Shown: positions 11,456 to 24,684 of the stretch, in pieces
Numbering within the stretch: the stretch's first letter is position 1
How the letters are laid out: every line of letters begins with the position of its first letter
DNA from: Lycocorax pyrrhopterus obiensis
Taxonomy: Eukaryota > Chordata > Aves > Passeriformes > Paradisaeidae
DNA length: 64,000 nucleotides
Assembly: GCA_014706295.1 (NCBI GenBank)
Contig: JACSVZ010000001.1
Location: 82,210,237-82,274,236, forward strand
Direction of reading: 5' to 3'
The notes under the pieces: generated by a model
The model's input: only the letters and a program-made list of their open reading frames with translations
The model's database searches: none
What the model was told of the DNA's origin: nothing
Position numbers and translations under genes: made by a program

Positions 11456-14400
11456 ACCTACCCTATAGGTGAAGTTAAAAAAAAATAACATGTAGAGTAC
11501 ATGTAAGAAGACATTCCACTCTTTCAATGCTCAGACTATGTTCATAAAGCCTTCTATGCCTTTATCATATTTCATATGTTTCTTCAATTCAAATTACTGT
11601 TCAGCTATTTTGCTAAGCAAGTATGGAGTGCATGCATGTTATATCAATGGTGCAGAGACAGATTTAGTAACATGACTTTGTCTATAGGTTTCCTCCATCC
11701 TACACACTAACTCTTCATTTTAGAGCCTTTAGTGTTAGAGGTGATTTATGCCAGCCTCATGATTGCAGAAACCTAGAGTTAAAAGGATGGACAAGACTAT
11801 CAGTAATCCATCAATTACTAAGGAATTGATTCACATCATTTGCAATTATCTAACCGTAGGTTATTTAATTGTAGCTTTTCATCACCAAGTCTGCCCTTTT
11901 GGTCTGCGTCCTCTCCAGCTCAATTTCTGGCTCCTCAGCCAAGCTTCCAAGTCAGATCCCAGCTGCCACAGAAGAAGCAACAAGTCACCTGAGTTCCAAG
12001 ACTGATGCTAAATCAATAAGAGCAGAAAACCAGTCCTCGGAAATGCTTTTCCTGGAAAGGGACATTTCTCCCCTGTCACTGCCTCTTTCATATAATAACA
12101 GTTTCACAGATGAACACCAGAGATGCTCACGGAGGTCAATCATTCTGCTGTGGAAAAATGCCCTAATATAAAAAGAACAATCAATTAACCTACCCTTTTT
12201 TAATTCTATAAAGTTCAGCTGGAAAAAAATGAAATTTTCTTCAGCATTTTAAAAAAATGTAACTGTTTTAAAGCTTGTCTAAACTTGCAGTTTGGCTTAA
12301 AGATGTCTGTCACCAGAAGGACAGTCTCTGTGCCTTTTTCACCTCTTAAATCCAGCCAAAGAAACACAAAACCCCTCACAAAATTGCCCATGAATGATAA
12401 CCAATTGTGAAAGCCTTGTAGGTCAGAGAGATTTGAGTGCATTTGGAAGCACTTCCCTGAACTGAACTTCCACAGAATTCTCCTTGGAAACAATGACAGG
12501 TTAGTGGGCTACTTTCATTTAAAAGAAACCACTGTGGAAAGTTGAAATTCTTGTACACGCTTACAAATCAGGTGTGAGAAATGATTAGTTGGAGAGATCC
12601 TGCATCCAGAAAGCTAAAAGTTATCTGCAAGTATTATTTCCACCAATTGAACACCCCCTGACTATCCACATCATCTTAGAGCAAGTGGAATATGCTATTG
12701 CTTTAATGAAGTCTGACTGCTCTCAAGGAGACAAAGTCAATCACACTCACTCTTTACTCAGAGATGCAAGATGGGGGTGATTTCTGCACAGCAATAGGGG
12801 TACCTCGAAGCTCCTTTCAAGGTGCTGTATTCCACAGTGTTTTCGACCATTTGTCAGTTACAGTCAGGAATATCGAGTCCTTAAAGTTTCACAGAGATCA
12901 AGGGTATTGCCCGAAGCAAAGCCATGTATTCAGTGAACTCTTAAAGAAAGCTTTCTTTGCTCAAAGCTAAAAAGGGGATGAAATGCATTATTCAAGGTCA
13001 TTCTGAAGGAAAAGGTTGATGCTAAAGAGAGAGACCATGACTCATGGCCATAGGACCACACTTTCTCCTTGGGTCACAGGCCACAGTGCTATCAGTTGAG
13101 GCACCTCTGCATTACATGCTGCAAAACATTCTTGCTGTTGATACTCCTGTGATTAAAAAACTGTTTTGTTATATTCACACAGTAAATCTCCCTCCATGTA
13201 GGAAAAGATATGTTGTTTGGTAAACACAATTCTGCTGCTAGCATTGGGGTTGTTGGGTTTTCTTGGCCCACCCATCTCTACCTTCAAACCTCCTCAAGTG
13301 ACAAAGGAAAAGACACTCCTGGAACACGATGCTATATTCAGGGACTTCAGTCTCTTCAGCTCAGCAAAGAGAAGGTGTGGTGAGCAGCTAAAGTCTCTTA
13401 GACTCTACACGGAGAAGCGTGGCAATAGGGACCTCTTCAGCTTAGCAGGAAGAGATACAGTACTCCAGTACTTAAAAGGTGTAAACAAATTTAGACTTAG
13501 AAATAAGGTCCAGAAAGTTATTTCCAATGCTATTTAACTGGAACTCCTGCAGTTAAAACTGAAAAACTCCTTGTATGCTAGGGACTTTCCTAACCAAAAA
13601 GGGATGCTATTTTAAAATGTACAATAGTATTTCAGACAGTCACTAATTCAAAGATAAACTACATGCATGTCATAAAAAATGCTAAATTTCTACAAAATAT
13701 TACGTTTGAAGTGTCTCATTCTAAAATCTAGGAACTACTGGAAATAATAAGGATTTACATCAAGAGACAGTGGCCTAAGGAGAAATGGAGATAATGCATC
13801 TACTTTGGGGGCCAAACAAATTCAGCAGAACACTTGAATGGAGCCTTATTACAAATCCATGAGGAAGAATTTAAAACTGTCTCTAGGATTTGGCTGAAGT
13901 GAGAATCCATTGCACTGCAAAAAAATCTAAGATTGTGTGGGCCTGGTCCTGCCCACACTATGGCTGTGCCTGCTGTGGTGGTGAAAAGCAGCATAGCCAG
14001 ACAAGATCCCTGCAAGGGGTCTCTGACATGAATGTCTGGCCATGCCATGCTTGTACTTACTTGGCATCTTTTACCTGGGCACTGGCACGCTGGGCTGTCT
14101 TCTCTGATATATCTCCTGCCCTGACCAAAAAAAATTCATATTCCTGGCCAAACAACAGTGATTTTGCTCTTATTGATGCTCCTGCTTGGATACAAGGAGG
14201 TTCTGCACCAGCTTCTCAAATCAGAATTCAGCAGCATCCCTCCTGCTCCTCTGCTCTCACATTCACTGTATGGTGTTTCGGCCAACCCAGTGCAGTTCAT
14301 CCCTTCTCTGCCCAGAGCTCTTTATACCTCTCACATCTGCACAAGGACAGATAGCTTCCACAGAACCTGAGACAGATCTTAACACTTGTCTTATGTTGTT

Positions 14401-15985
14401 CTTACCGCTGCTAAGAGGGTGCACCCAAGGAGTTACACTCCCTTCATCTGCCTGCGTCTCTCCTATGGTACCCCAGGGCTTTCAGAAAGAGGATGACATG
14501 TAAATCAAACAGTTGCCTTTGATAACAAGTAAAATCTAATCTAACCAAATCTGGCCTAATCTAGGTTAACTGCTATTATATATTAATGTGTGGTTTAATA
14601 AATGCAGTTATATATATAACATTATAGTTCTGTACTACTCTATATTGGGTTGCAATATAATTATAGATCCATTGCACCAGGAAGTCTTTTGATTTGAGGG
14701 GGAAAAAAGAGATTGGAGTTGAATAAATTATAGATTAGAAGGGAAATAACAAATGGACTGCAATGGCTCAGAGAGCATGGGAATTTGAATTTTTATAAGG
14801 ATTTATTATGTTTACTGTATATGCATTAGTAAAAACTGCAACTGCCTGAGCAAAACTTTTTTCAGCTGACATAGCACACCGCATTTATTTTTTCTCTTTT
14901 TGCTAAAGAAAGGAGAGGCTTTTTTATGAATTAGTGTACTGCAATACTAAGTTTTATATTATCTATAAACTAAGGTAGTAAAAAAAGTCACATCATTTTA
15001 ACCTTGGAATCCAAAAAGGAATGTGGTGGATGTGTAAAAATTTAATGCTCTCCAGTGTCTGGTTAAGTGGTCAGTGCTGATGAGTGGGAGTTTTAATTTG
15101 TCTCACAGCAGTATATTTTCTTGTCATTTTCTTCCCAAGGGTTCTCTGAAGTTTGGGCTGCATTTCCAAAGCAGCTAGGCCATGCAACCAGTCTGCTGGT
15201 GAGGAGATGAGGAGATCTTTACTGAAGTTTTTTTGGTAATTTGAAGGTCAGCTAAACATTAAGCTCTTCCCCCATATGAGAGTTGTTTTCATTGTGCCGT
15301 GTGTCTTGCAGCCAAGTTGTTTCAGTCTAAAAAAAAAACCACAGGCATTTATTCATGGTAGTTGGCACGTGCTACATTTCTCCCTCAGATCCCAGACCTG
15401 GAGTTGTTCAGGTGCATGTGGTACCTGTCTAAATAAAGCTGGTGTCATGAGTTGCAGTTGTACGATAAGCATATAAGACGATAATGCCCTGACTCTACAA
15501 AGACTTATGGCTTTTTCAGTATCTCACTTGGCTGCTGCATTCTGGAAAAACAAAGTATAAATAATTCATCACTAAACTACGCTAAAATACATTTTGATGC
15601 AAGCTCCCTCTTCGGTCAGTGACAGTTCTGGATGAAAAGCTGAACTGGTCCGAACAAACCCAAAAATTTCCCTTCTTTTTATCTTCTTGTCTTAGATCAA
15701 AGCAAACGAAAAGCAAACACAAGCTCTCTGGTTGAATGGAGTAAACAAGGCAGTTTCATAAGCATGGGTTTTCAAAAAAGTTATGCAGATATTTTAATCT
15801 TTTAACTGTTTACTAATATGTAAATCCAAGTCAAATGTAACTGAATGGGTTGTTTTGGATACTGAGGTATTTGCTATTTTTCAAAAATGTCTATTCTCCT
15901 CTGAGTTCCTGCTTGTGCTTGTGTAAAATATTGTCTTGTCTTCTCTCTGACAATCCTGACAACGAAAGATGATGCAGTAAAAGTC
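11456..15985. other. Single-copy DNA with a GC-richer patch, no gene seen
   Basis: Holds a GC-richer patch (about 13890-14480) in which several overlapping plus frames occur, including one of 154 codons (13890-14354). None has a recognisable domain, and three frames are open at once there, which points to composition and not coding. A short segment at about 13330-13400 faintly recalls a CR1 3' region but is too weak to call. AT-rich TATATA strings lie at 14576-14650. Confidence 0.4.
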
Positions 15986-15989
15986 TATG

Positions 15990-16072
15990 GACTACGTGTT
16001 TGTGTGGTTGTGTGTAGTGCTTGCAAATCCTATGGGATAAGAGCTGCCATATAAATGTAAAGATAAATCACA
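15990..16072 (+). repeat. MIR-like SINE 3' end (sense)
   Basis: A 'gtagtgcttgcaaatcctat' segment followed by 'gggataagagctgccatataaatgtaaag' matches the 3' end of MIR-type SINEs ('...gcgctttgagatcctatggatgaaaggcgctatataaatgcaaag'). Only the tail is recognisable. Confidence 0.5.
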
Positions 16073-19000
16073 GTCTTCTTTGAACTGATGACCCTTTGTT
16101 GCTGTCTTTTTTGACAGGATAAGCAGCATGAATAGCAATTCTCAGAATAAAATGCCACAATAAATCCTGTTTCTTGCTAATTTCTCAAAATCTAGGCTAT
16201 CTTCATGTATTTAAGGACTTATTGTTGAGTATTTTCTTCAAAGAGAAAAATAGAAAAAAGGAAAAGTTTAGTCTAGAATAAAATTTCAAAGCAGCTCTAA
16301 ACTTGTGGGTTTGATTTGCAGTTTCAGAAATGAAATGTATACCTCTGACTGTAGCTCTTGCTGAAAGGCAAGAAAATTGGGCTACTTTTTATCTTTTTAT
16401 TTCTTAGACCTACCATTTTTCTCTCTTTTTTTTTTGCTTCCTTGCTGGATGTTTTCCATAAGCCAAAAGTCCATTATCCACAAAAAAGGCTCTGCTGATT
16501 TCTTTGAAACTTTGTGCACTCTCAAACACTGCCTTAAATATTGTGTTTTGTCAGTGTCTGGGCTTACATTTCTAACCCAATGCTTTACATGAGATACGTA
16601 AGCCAGGTCTTTCTTGTCTATGAAATGTCATAGCATTTTATCAAAATACTAGATAAATTTTCACGTCTAACAACTATATATGCAAAGAATATCTGTTACC
16701 ATGCTGCTTTCTTTAGGGAAGAGATTCAAATTAGTAGCTCATCTAAGTTTACTGATCCTTGCTTTTAAACTTTTCTTTTCACCAACAAAAACAACATTTA
16801 CATTACAATTGTCTGAACTCTAAATGTGTGTTATTTGGAATTTTGGACACCATCAAACCTCACAGATGTCAGTGCAACGTTAAAGCAACTGCAACGAACT
16901 GGCTCTGATAATACTTGCAATAGCAATCTTAGAGTTTGCAAATTCAGAAGTCTTGTTAAGGTCATGTTGAAAAGGAAGGTGCCTCTCACCTGCTCAGGAG
17001 TTGGTCAAATTGTTGCAAAAAGCGGTACTGTTTTTGTTTTAGTCTGTGAGCTGATTCACTATATTTCTTTCTGACTCCCTCCTTTTTGGCCCATGGTTTA
17101 CTGGACCTGAACCAGTGACTCCCACTGGTTGAGAACACAGAGAGTCCCCTAAACTCATTAGTGGCATGGAAATTTGCCATCCCCATTGTGTACCACTAGC
17201 TTGGCAAGCTGATATGATGACACATGCTATTCCCAGCATAATCCATCTAGCTGTCTTTCTCCAAAGGGAAACATCACTTTTATTAGAGGCCAAAAGTGAT
17301 AGATGACACTGGGATTACAGGACCTTCTTTCTTCATTGCCAGAAAAAAACTAAACAGTGCCATGAGTCAAAGTGTTTCTCAGGTAAGTGATTGTCACCAT
17401 GGCTATGCATAAATGTCAATATCCACTTTTAGCTTTTGACCTTTTCATTCAAACTTCTCATTCTAAAAACAAAAATTCTGAGTGTTTAGAAGGGAATGTG
17501 ACTCCTACCGAAGAACAAATATTATTGGATAGGACAATTAATATCTAATGACTCATTAGATTCATCAAAGAACTGGGTTTTGTGTCTTTCTACGCTCTGC
17601 TCTGAAGAAGGAAATGCAGTGAATATAACGTGTATTTATTGCAACTTGGTAAAGAGAATGGGAAGAAGTCAGGCTGGCCTAAAAGAAAATTTAACAGTGA
17701 ATAAGAAATGCCATATTTTAGAGGAAACACTATTGTTTGTATTTCGTATTGTTTGTATTCAGGGGCGTCTTGCATGTTGCAACTCTTCATCCAGTAATGT
17801 TAAGGAAACCTCGGGAAAACTTTGCTAAAACCAGAGGGATTAACTCCATAGTCATTGCATCATCTGAAAGAGATTGAATTAGCTTGTGAAGCAGATGATA
17901 TTATTGCCTTTTAAAATGTAAAATTCTGGCATTGACATAACACACAGAACTGGTCCTGTCACTCTGTCACCAGGCAGGAGACGGACTGTGCAACTCAAAG
18001 GATCAAGTCCACAACAATATACCATGTTCCAAATTCCATGAATTCTGCAGCTTAGACTTGCAGCTGTTTGCACATTATAGCCACTCATCTTTCCATAAGT
18101 GACATCTATCTTGTTTTTGGTGTCTCATCTAGATGAGAATTACTTCCTGTTCCTATGAGTTTCCTTAAGAAGAAAGAGAAGGCAAAATGAATATTATTTT
18201 TAAAATTCTTCCTGTGAACTTTCTTGCCAGTGTGGCTTTTGAGCATTTATTTCAATTGAATTATTCTTGGAAGCCATGAACAGAAGCCATCTCACAGCAA
18301 TGCAGATGTCTGAATCTGAGCCAGCCTGTGCCCAGGGTGGGCACCTTCAGGGAGATGTCAACTCATCTGTCAATTTTAGACATTGACTATAGAATAAGAC
18401 TACTCACATCCTAATATACTCATTTACCTCTTTGGGTTCTGAAGAGAGTTTTTTGGGTTCTGAAAAGAACCCAAGATATACAGAATGTGTGTGTATGTGC
18501 ATCTGATTTGAAGAAAAGTCCTGCGCTGTGAACACATCAAAGTAGAATGGTTCTTGAGTTTAGGCTGATATGACAGAATGTCTTGTCTAAACAGTTTATA
18601 TCCTTTGCTTTTTGTTTTCCCCCTTCTTCTCCTTTTTAAAAAATATTATTTCTGTAATTTACACAAGAATCTCATTTTCCCACAGAAATTTTCACGTTTT
18701 TGTGAGAGTCAAAATTAAAATATTTTAACCAGTAACTAAAAGAAAATCAAATTGTTTCATCAGAGGTTTTTTTCTCACCTGTATTTCTGTTTCTTACAGA
18801 TCCATTCTAACTATAGCCTCTACATGGCATTACCAGTTCTTTCTTAAGGGCGGAAGAGAAAACAGCGTTGAAGTCTTCCCTGAAAAGGCAATGGAAACTC
18901 ATCTCAAGGAATTTGTTCCCTAAGCATTTTGTTCAAGGCAACTCAAACTGCTGAAACGAGTTCTAAGAGTTAATTGCGGATTTTACAGTTGGTGAACATG

Positions 19001-22000
19001 TAAAGTAGCTCTGAGCCCTATACGTTGATCTTTGCATTCCTACTGTGCTCAGATATCCTTCAGGCACTCATACAGAAAGATCAGCACTGTTTTTCAATTT
19101 TACTTCAGAAGTAATTTGACTTCACATGATGTGTCTGAATCCTCGTGTCTTGTATAAACAGAGATCTTGACTGCAAGATTTGATTTCTCCACTGTGCTCC
19201 TTACTGTTGCTGTACACTGAGAGGAGAGCTTCATCTGCCTCAGCAAAAGCTCCTGTTCTGTTTAATGTGGTATGGGGGTACTCAAAACACAACTGGGAAC
19301 TTTGAAAGTTTTGTGCTGAGGCTGCCACCATCTGCATGGCACCAAGGTCTCACCTCGAGAATAACTACTGAGTGTGTAGCAGTTCTATTTGCAGTAACCC
19401 AAAAAGGAAATCAATCCTGATGCACCTAGGGCATAAATATTTAACACTTTTTATCTTATCTCTTAAAAGTATTTTTAATTAAAAACTGTGACATTTTTCT
19501 TTTCCCTCCTTGTAGAAACCTGTAGAGGGCAGGAGTTACGATAACGCAGTGTAAAAACCTTATCTTTGGCATTTTTAGAACAGCATCATATATTGCTTGC
19601 TAATTGCAGCAGAATATTTTTAGAGCATCTTAAATTTGTTCTTCTTTCTTAATATTCCCCAAAGAAATGTAACAGACGAAAAGGTAAAAACCAAGCTGTA
19701 CTTCTAGATGAAGAGTCCTTTAGCTCTTCCCTAGATCTGTTACCATTGAAGGCCAAGACCTTTCCTTTTTTAAAGCAATAAGCAATCATCTGCTGATCTT
19801 GCCTAAGCAGCAGTCAAAATGATTTTGTACATGGTATCAGATTTTAATTTTTAACGAGGCTTCAAACTGCTGCCGTAATTTTTTTCATATTTATACCAGC
19901 AGGCAATTCTATAACTGAGACAGGTTTTATTAAACTCGTTCTGTGTTTAACAAAACAAAAAGCAGCTGAAAATAACAGCAAAAACTCCAGCTCCTTCAAT
20001 GCCGGATGCTAACAGATTATTTTTCTTCCAAGAAATGATTGTGTCAAAATGAAAGAGAAATGGGATTATGTGAAAACCCCTGTTTATATGTGCTAAGAGA
20101 TTTTGTTGCCATATGAGCACACTTTAAACTGTAAAATCCTAAGGAATAATCAGGGATCTATTTTTGCCTCACTCTGTTCCCATCTCATTGATGGGAAAGC
20201 CAATTGTAGATCAAATTGGCTTTGTATAACTTTTTGATAGATAAAGCCTGTCTTTGGAGCTATTCTTCCAGGTAATATCTGAATTTTCAAGGATATGCCT
20301 TATGTTGGCAGCAGGTGTTTCAAAAAGAAGTTTATGAACACATTTTTGGGCTGCTTTGCAATGCAGACTCAGGGGGCTTCAGGCTACAAACCACTGCGCA
20401 AAATACTCTTCCTTTTTGTTATTTCCTTTTTGCTGTAATGCAGCATGACTTCACCAAATGAGGTCTTTATATCTGTATTGATCTTGAAATAGCTCGTACA
20501 GGAAGTTGATTATTCAATCACAATAAAAACCTATGTATTTGATTGCTTTGCTATGGTCTTTTTCTTACTTTGCTTTCCATGCAGAACTTTTCCTTTCCAA
20601 AAACTTCCTCAGTATTTTTATGGATATTCTGAGCTCCTTTCCCCTTCCCCTACATCTGTTTCTCTCTGTTATCCTCCTCTTGATTTTAAATTTTTAACTA
20701 GAATACAAATGCTTCCTCTACTGCTGAAATGCATTATTAAAAAAAAAAAAAGGCATCTGTTCCAATTACCTTCCTATTCACAGGGCTGTGATTGACTTGA
20801 AACAGTTTCCCTGGAGAAAAAGATGCCTTGATTTCTGGATTGAAATTCCGTTGCTTGTGAAAGAAATACTTGCAAAAGGACCTCAATGTTTAAATCTGAC
20901 AATTTCTGCGCATGCTTTATTTATAACCTGAGGTTCCTTCCTCATTGTAAGGCAGAAATGTGGTACACAGAGCTTTTTCAAATATAGGCAACAAGAATTA
21001 GGGCAAAACACTGCTGCAGAACAACACAGCAGGAACCACAAAACAGCAGCACAGACAGATACAAAAAACCCCCTTGTTTAATTATAAGGCATTCACTGCA
21101 GTCTGATAAATTATTACTGATCGTTATTGTTGCTTTGTAACATATCTGAGTGAATTCCAAAATTCCAGGAATGGAACTAGGTCTTATGACAAATGCTGTA
21201 AAGATGTGTAATAAATGTTTATCTAATCTTCAAAACCTCCCAAAGGCAATTCATCCCATGTACTACAAACAGTTATCTATTCCAAAACTCCTTTTGTTGC
21301 GCTCTGGAGATGCTTGATCTTCTCCGTCAACTTTGCAGAGAATCCCTTTGACTAGGTTGCAAACACTTTTATAATTAAAATTAGGTGAGATGAGTCCCAC
21401 CTGAAATAAATGCAGATAAATGGGCCATATTTAAATCAAAATATTATGTGCCTAATTAAGCTATAAAACCTATGATGGAGTTTACTATCAAAACAGTGCT
21501 AAATAATTCAAGTCATCTACTCTCCCAATGGAGGCAAGAGAAGTGCTACAATTGGAAAGTGTGTGGCAGATGCTTATGAATAGGGACCAGTGTTAAATAT
21601 GTTCTCTCAGTGTCACATAGAAGGCCAGAAATGCTTCATTAATACAAGAATCTTAGGATGCTGAATGAAATTTTCAGTCATTCAGTGTTTTCATGTCAGA
21701 GAGAGGCAGTCAAAAAGGCTAAATCAAGCCTCATCTTCTTTAGTCTCCCACTATAGTCAATGGAATGAAATAGGATCCTCCAGAGACTATTTACTAAGGT
21801 GTTGATTTAGGTGCCTGCTCTAAATTGCCCTCTCCATCGACTGCAGCAGAAGCTTGCAAGAGATTAGTCTCACTCACCTAAGGTCAACCCTTTGCATACC
21901 TGTTGTGCAAAAGGCAGGATAAAGCCTTCACCTCAGACAGGAAGCTGTGTAATGGGGTCATCATTTTGTGTCAGCTCCACAGCAATCTGTGTTTCACTGG

Positions 22001-22329
22001 ACACTGACATTAAAGGTGCCTACAGTTCTCCTGGATCTCTGCTCCTTTTTCACAAGGAATATGCATCTTGGTATAGCTGATATACTTGTTCAGCACATGT
22101 ACTTTCACAGGTAAAACGCCCTGGGTCTAGCCCACGTTGGTGACTGTACTTTTTGCAGTCTAATGATAACAATGACTTCTCCCTGCAGAGCATTCTGGAC
22201 AATATAAATTCTGCCCAAAGTTCCATAAGCAGAAAAACATTATTTTACTGCTTTGGCTTCAGGAGATGCACAAGGATGTAAAGAGCAGTACTGTGGCAAT
22301 GACAATAATGCAGTTAACACAAGAGAAGG
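16073..22329. other. Single-copy AT-rich DNA, no gene seen
   Basis: Over 6 kb without a recognisable repeat or exon. Local AT-rich stretches with TAATTA and TTTATTA strings at about 19840-20060 and 21360-21480 look like the texture of conserved non-coding DNA, but this is impression only. Short frames (for example 16826-17074, 17580-17828, 20553-20795) carry no domains. A small hairpin with a repeated arm lies at 18431-18474. Confidence 0.4.
18431..18474. repeat. Tandem 21-bp-spaced repeat ending in a hairpin
   Basis: TTTGGGTTCTGAAGAGAG (18431-18448) is repeated 21 bp on as TTTGGGTTCTGAAAAGA (18452-18468). The second copy folds onto the following GAACCCAA: TTGGGTTC at 18453-18460 pairs with 18467-18474 around a TGAAAA loop. 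Confidence 0.75.
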
Positions 22330-23168
22330 AAGAAATGCCATCCAGGGGGACCTGGAAAAGCTCAATAAATGGGTCCTTGAGAACCTCATAATGTTCAGCA
22401 GGGCCAGTTGGAAGGTGCTGCACCTGGGTCAGGGCAATCTGAGACATGAAGGAGAAGAATACATTGAAAGCCTTGTGGGGAAGGACTTGGAGGTTGTCAC
22501 AGATGAAAAGCTGAACGTGAGCCAAAGGTGTCTGCTCACAGCCCAGAAAGACAGCCTCATCTTGGGCTGCATCCAAAAGCAGTGTGGCCAAAAAAAAAGC
22601 ATCCAAAAGCAGGGCGAGGGAGGTGATTCTGCCCCTCTGCTCTGCCCTCATGAGACACCACCTGGAGTGCTGTGTCCAGCTGTGTGCTTTTCCTCAGCCC
22701 AAGGAAAACGTGGACCTGTTGAAGTGTGTCCAGAGCATGATCAGAGGTGCTGGAGCACCTCTCCTATGAAGACAGGCTGAGACACTAGGGATTGTTAAGA
22801 CTGAAAAACAGAAGGGTCTGGTCAGAACTCATTGAGACCCTGCAGTACTTAATGCAGCCTTATAAAGAGAGGCAGCATGACTCTTTAAATGAGCAGATAG
22901 ATAGTGACAGGACAAAGAGGGATGGTTTTAAACTAAAAGAGCAGAGATTTAGATTAGATGCTAGGATTAAATTCTTTACTGTGAGGGTAGTGAGGCACTG
23001 GAACAGGTTACCCAGAGAAGTTTTAGATGCTTCATCCCTGGAAGTGTTCAAGACCATGATAGATGGGGGGCTGAACAACCTGATATATTGGGTGGCATCC
23101 CTGCCCATGGCAGAGGGGTTGGAATGAAATGATAAACGTCACTTCCAACCCAAGCCATTCTTTGGCTC
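22330..23168 (+). repeat. CR1 LINE 3' part with end of ORF2 (sense)
   Basis: A 5'-truncated CR1 of about 840 bp. The frame 22253-22780 carries the C-terminal region that follows the reverse transcriptase in CR1 ORF2: a DLEKLNKW motif, then VLHLGQGN, then KDLEVVTDEKLNVSQRC, then LILGCIQK. It ends early after a frame change near 22650-22790. The next frame (22792-23127) covers the last ORF2 part, with '[17 protein letters not shown]'. The element closes with 'cttccaacccaagccattct', the typical CR1 3' end. It contains a 30-bp internal duplication (see 22569-22612). The coding part is broken, so this is a dead copy. Opposite-strand frames over it are shadows. Confidence 0.93.
22569..22612 (+). 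repeat. 30-bp-spaced duplication inside the CR1
   Basis: GCATCCAAAAGCAG occurs at 22569-22582 and again at 22599-22612, where other CR1 copies have the segment once. The 30-bp step keeps the reading frame and adds ten codons to the ORF2 end. Confidence 0.8.
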
Positions 23169-23350
23169 CGTAAATAAATGTACTCTTGTTTACAAGGTTA
23201 GCTTATATAAGAAGGAAATCCTGCTGAAGATGCAGCTTTCAACATTATTTATAGGCAGTTTGGAGTTCAATGAATGACATCTGAAGGAATGATGAATAAT
23301 TTTTCTTTTTAAAAATGCTACTATGAGAAAGCAAATCTGAACCCTACGTA

Positions 23351-23402
23351 TGACCTACATGAACCCCAGACTATTTTTTTTTTTGCATTTTCATGTAGGT
23401 CA
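23351..23402. other. Perfect 13-bp inverted repeat, T-rich loop
   Basis: TGACCTACATGAA (23351-23363) and TTCATGTAGGTCA (23390-23402) are exact reverse complements separated by 26 nt that include a T-run. It could extrude as a stem-loop, or be the remains of a short terminal-inverted-repeat element. No target duplication is obvious. Confidence 0.75.
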
Positions 23403-24684
23403 GCTGGAAAGAAATTTCTGCTCTCTGCCACCTCTGATTTCCCTGTCAGCATTCAAGGTCCAGGACCATTGGGTGGTATCAAGACAATAGCTTATCACTA
23501 ATTTTCCTACAACTTTTACTTTCTATATACAGCATCTCAAAATTGTGCATACTGTTTCTCTACCTTACTGACAAGCTAATTTGACTGAACCAGAAGCTTC
23601 CATAAATAACAACTGTAACTAGGTTACCACACCATGGCTCATTTATCCTCTTTAGCACAGCAATCCAATAAGCCAGAAGAACTCAAGAATTCCCTTACTC
23701 TTTCTAAACATGCACAGTTGCTGATTTTTTTTAAACAGGCAGGAACTGGAAGAAGAAAATAAAGGAATTGAGCAATGAAAACTATCTAGTTTAGAACATT
23801 AAATAACTTCAAGAATTCTAATTTATCTCTGATTCTTTTACAGCTTACTAATCATCCTTTTTTTTTTCCAATAGTTTCCGGAGATGATAACAGAAATTAT
23901 AGATCAAATTTTGAAATTTCCCTTTGCCCTTGGAGGTTTTGTGCTAGGCCCAGAGCTATTCTAAAATACACATATAGCTATTCTAAAAAATTCTGTTAGT
24001 ATCTTCATTCATGCTCAAATAACCTTTCCTGCAACAGTGTTCTCGCATTTTGCAGCTGGTGATATCAGAAAGTTTAACTAATTTTAGGAGAATTGCATCT
24101 TCTCTTCTCCTCTGATTCTCAATAAGACCAAACCTCTGAAACAGAGAGTAAAGGTGAGTTAGATGAAATGAGGAGAGACCTGATCCCTTTTGTGAAAACC
24201 AAAATGAATCTAAACTTCAATGCCTGTGTATTTTGTACTGGAAGATTGAAACCCATAATCTGAATTTCGACATCTAAATCTGCTTGTCCTTCTATAATCG
24301 TGTAATAACTGGGAATATAGAAGCACATTTAGAATACAGTCTGTCTGTTTCACACAGAGATGTTAGAAGTAGATGAATCATGCCCTCAGAATAGCTATTT
24401 CTTTTCACTGATTTGTAAAGAAAGCCTAAAGGGGCTATGGAAGATGGAGATACCTACATTCATCCTCTGAGTGTCATTCTTGATTCTATCCAACATAACA
24501 TACGATTTTAGAAGAACAGGATCAATATTTTGAAGGAAATCAAATTATGGTACTGTACAACATCCCTCTCCTCCCAAGAATGCAATTCTTAGAAGATTTT
24601 AAAACTCATATCCAAACTTTCAGATAGCATGAATACTTCCTTTTTGTGTCAGGTCTTTCTAAATTTCTTGCTTCATAGATAGAG
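23403..24684. other. AT-rich single-copy DNA
   Basis: No repeat, exon or RNA gene recognised. The only frame of note (24119-24328, minus, 69 codons) has no domain. Confidence 0.45.

Noticed and set aside
11276..11527. Lysine-rich basic 'protein' on the minus strand
   Set aside because: It is a direct translation of the T/G-rich low-complexity tract.
13310..13520. Possible very old CR1 3' region
   Set aside because: Only scattered similarity to the CR1 motif order; not above what chance would give by eye.
13890..14354. 154-codon plus-strand open frame in a GC-richer patch
   Set aside because: Two other plus frames and a minus frame are open over the same bases. The translation is rich in Ser/Trp/Cys without motifs, so composition explains it.
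17110..17130. 8-bp perfect hairpin AACCAGTG/CACTGGTT
   Set aside because: Short stems like this are frequent by chance, with no supporting context.
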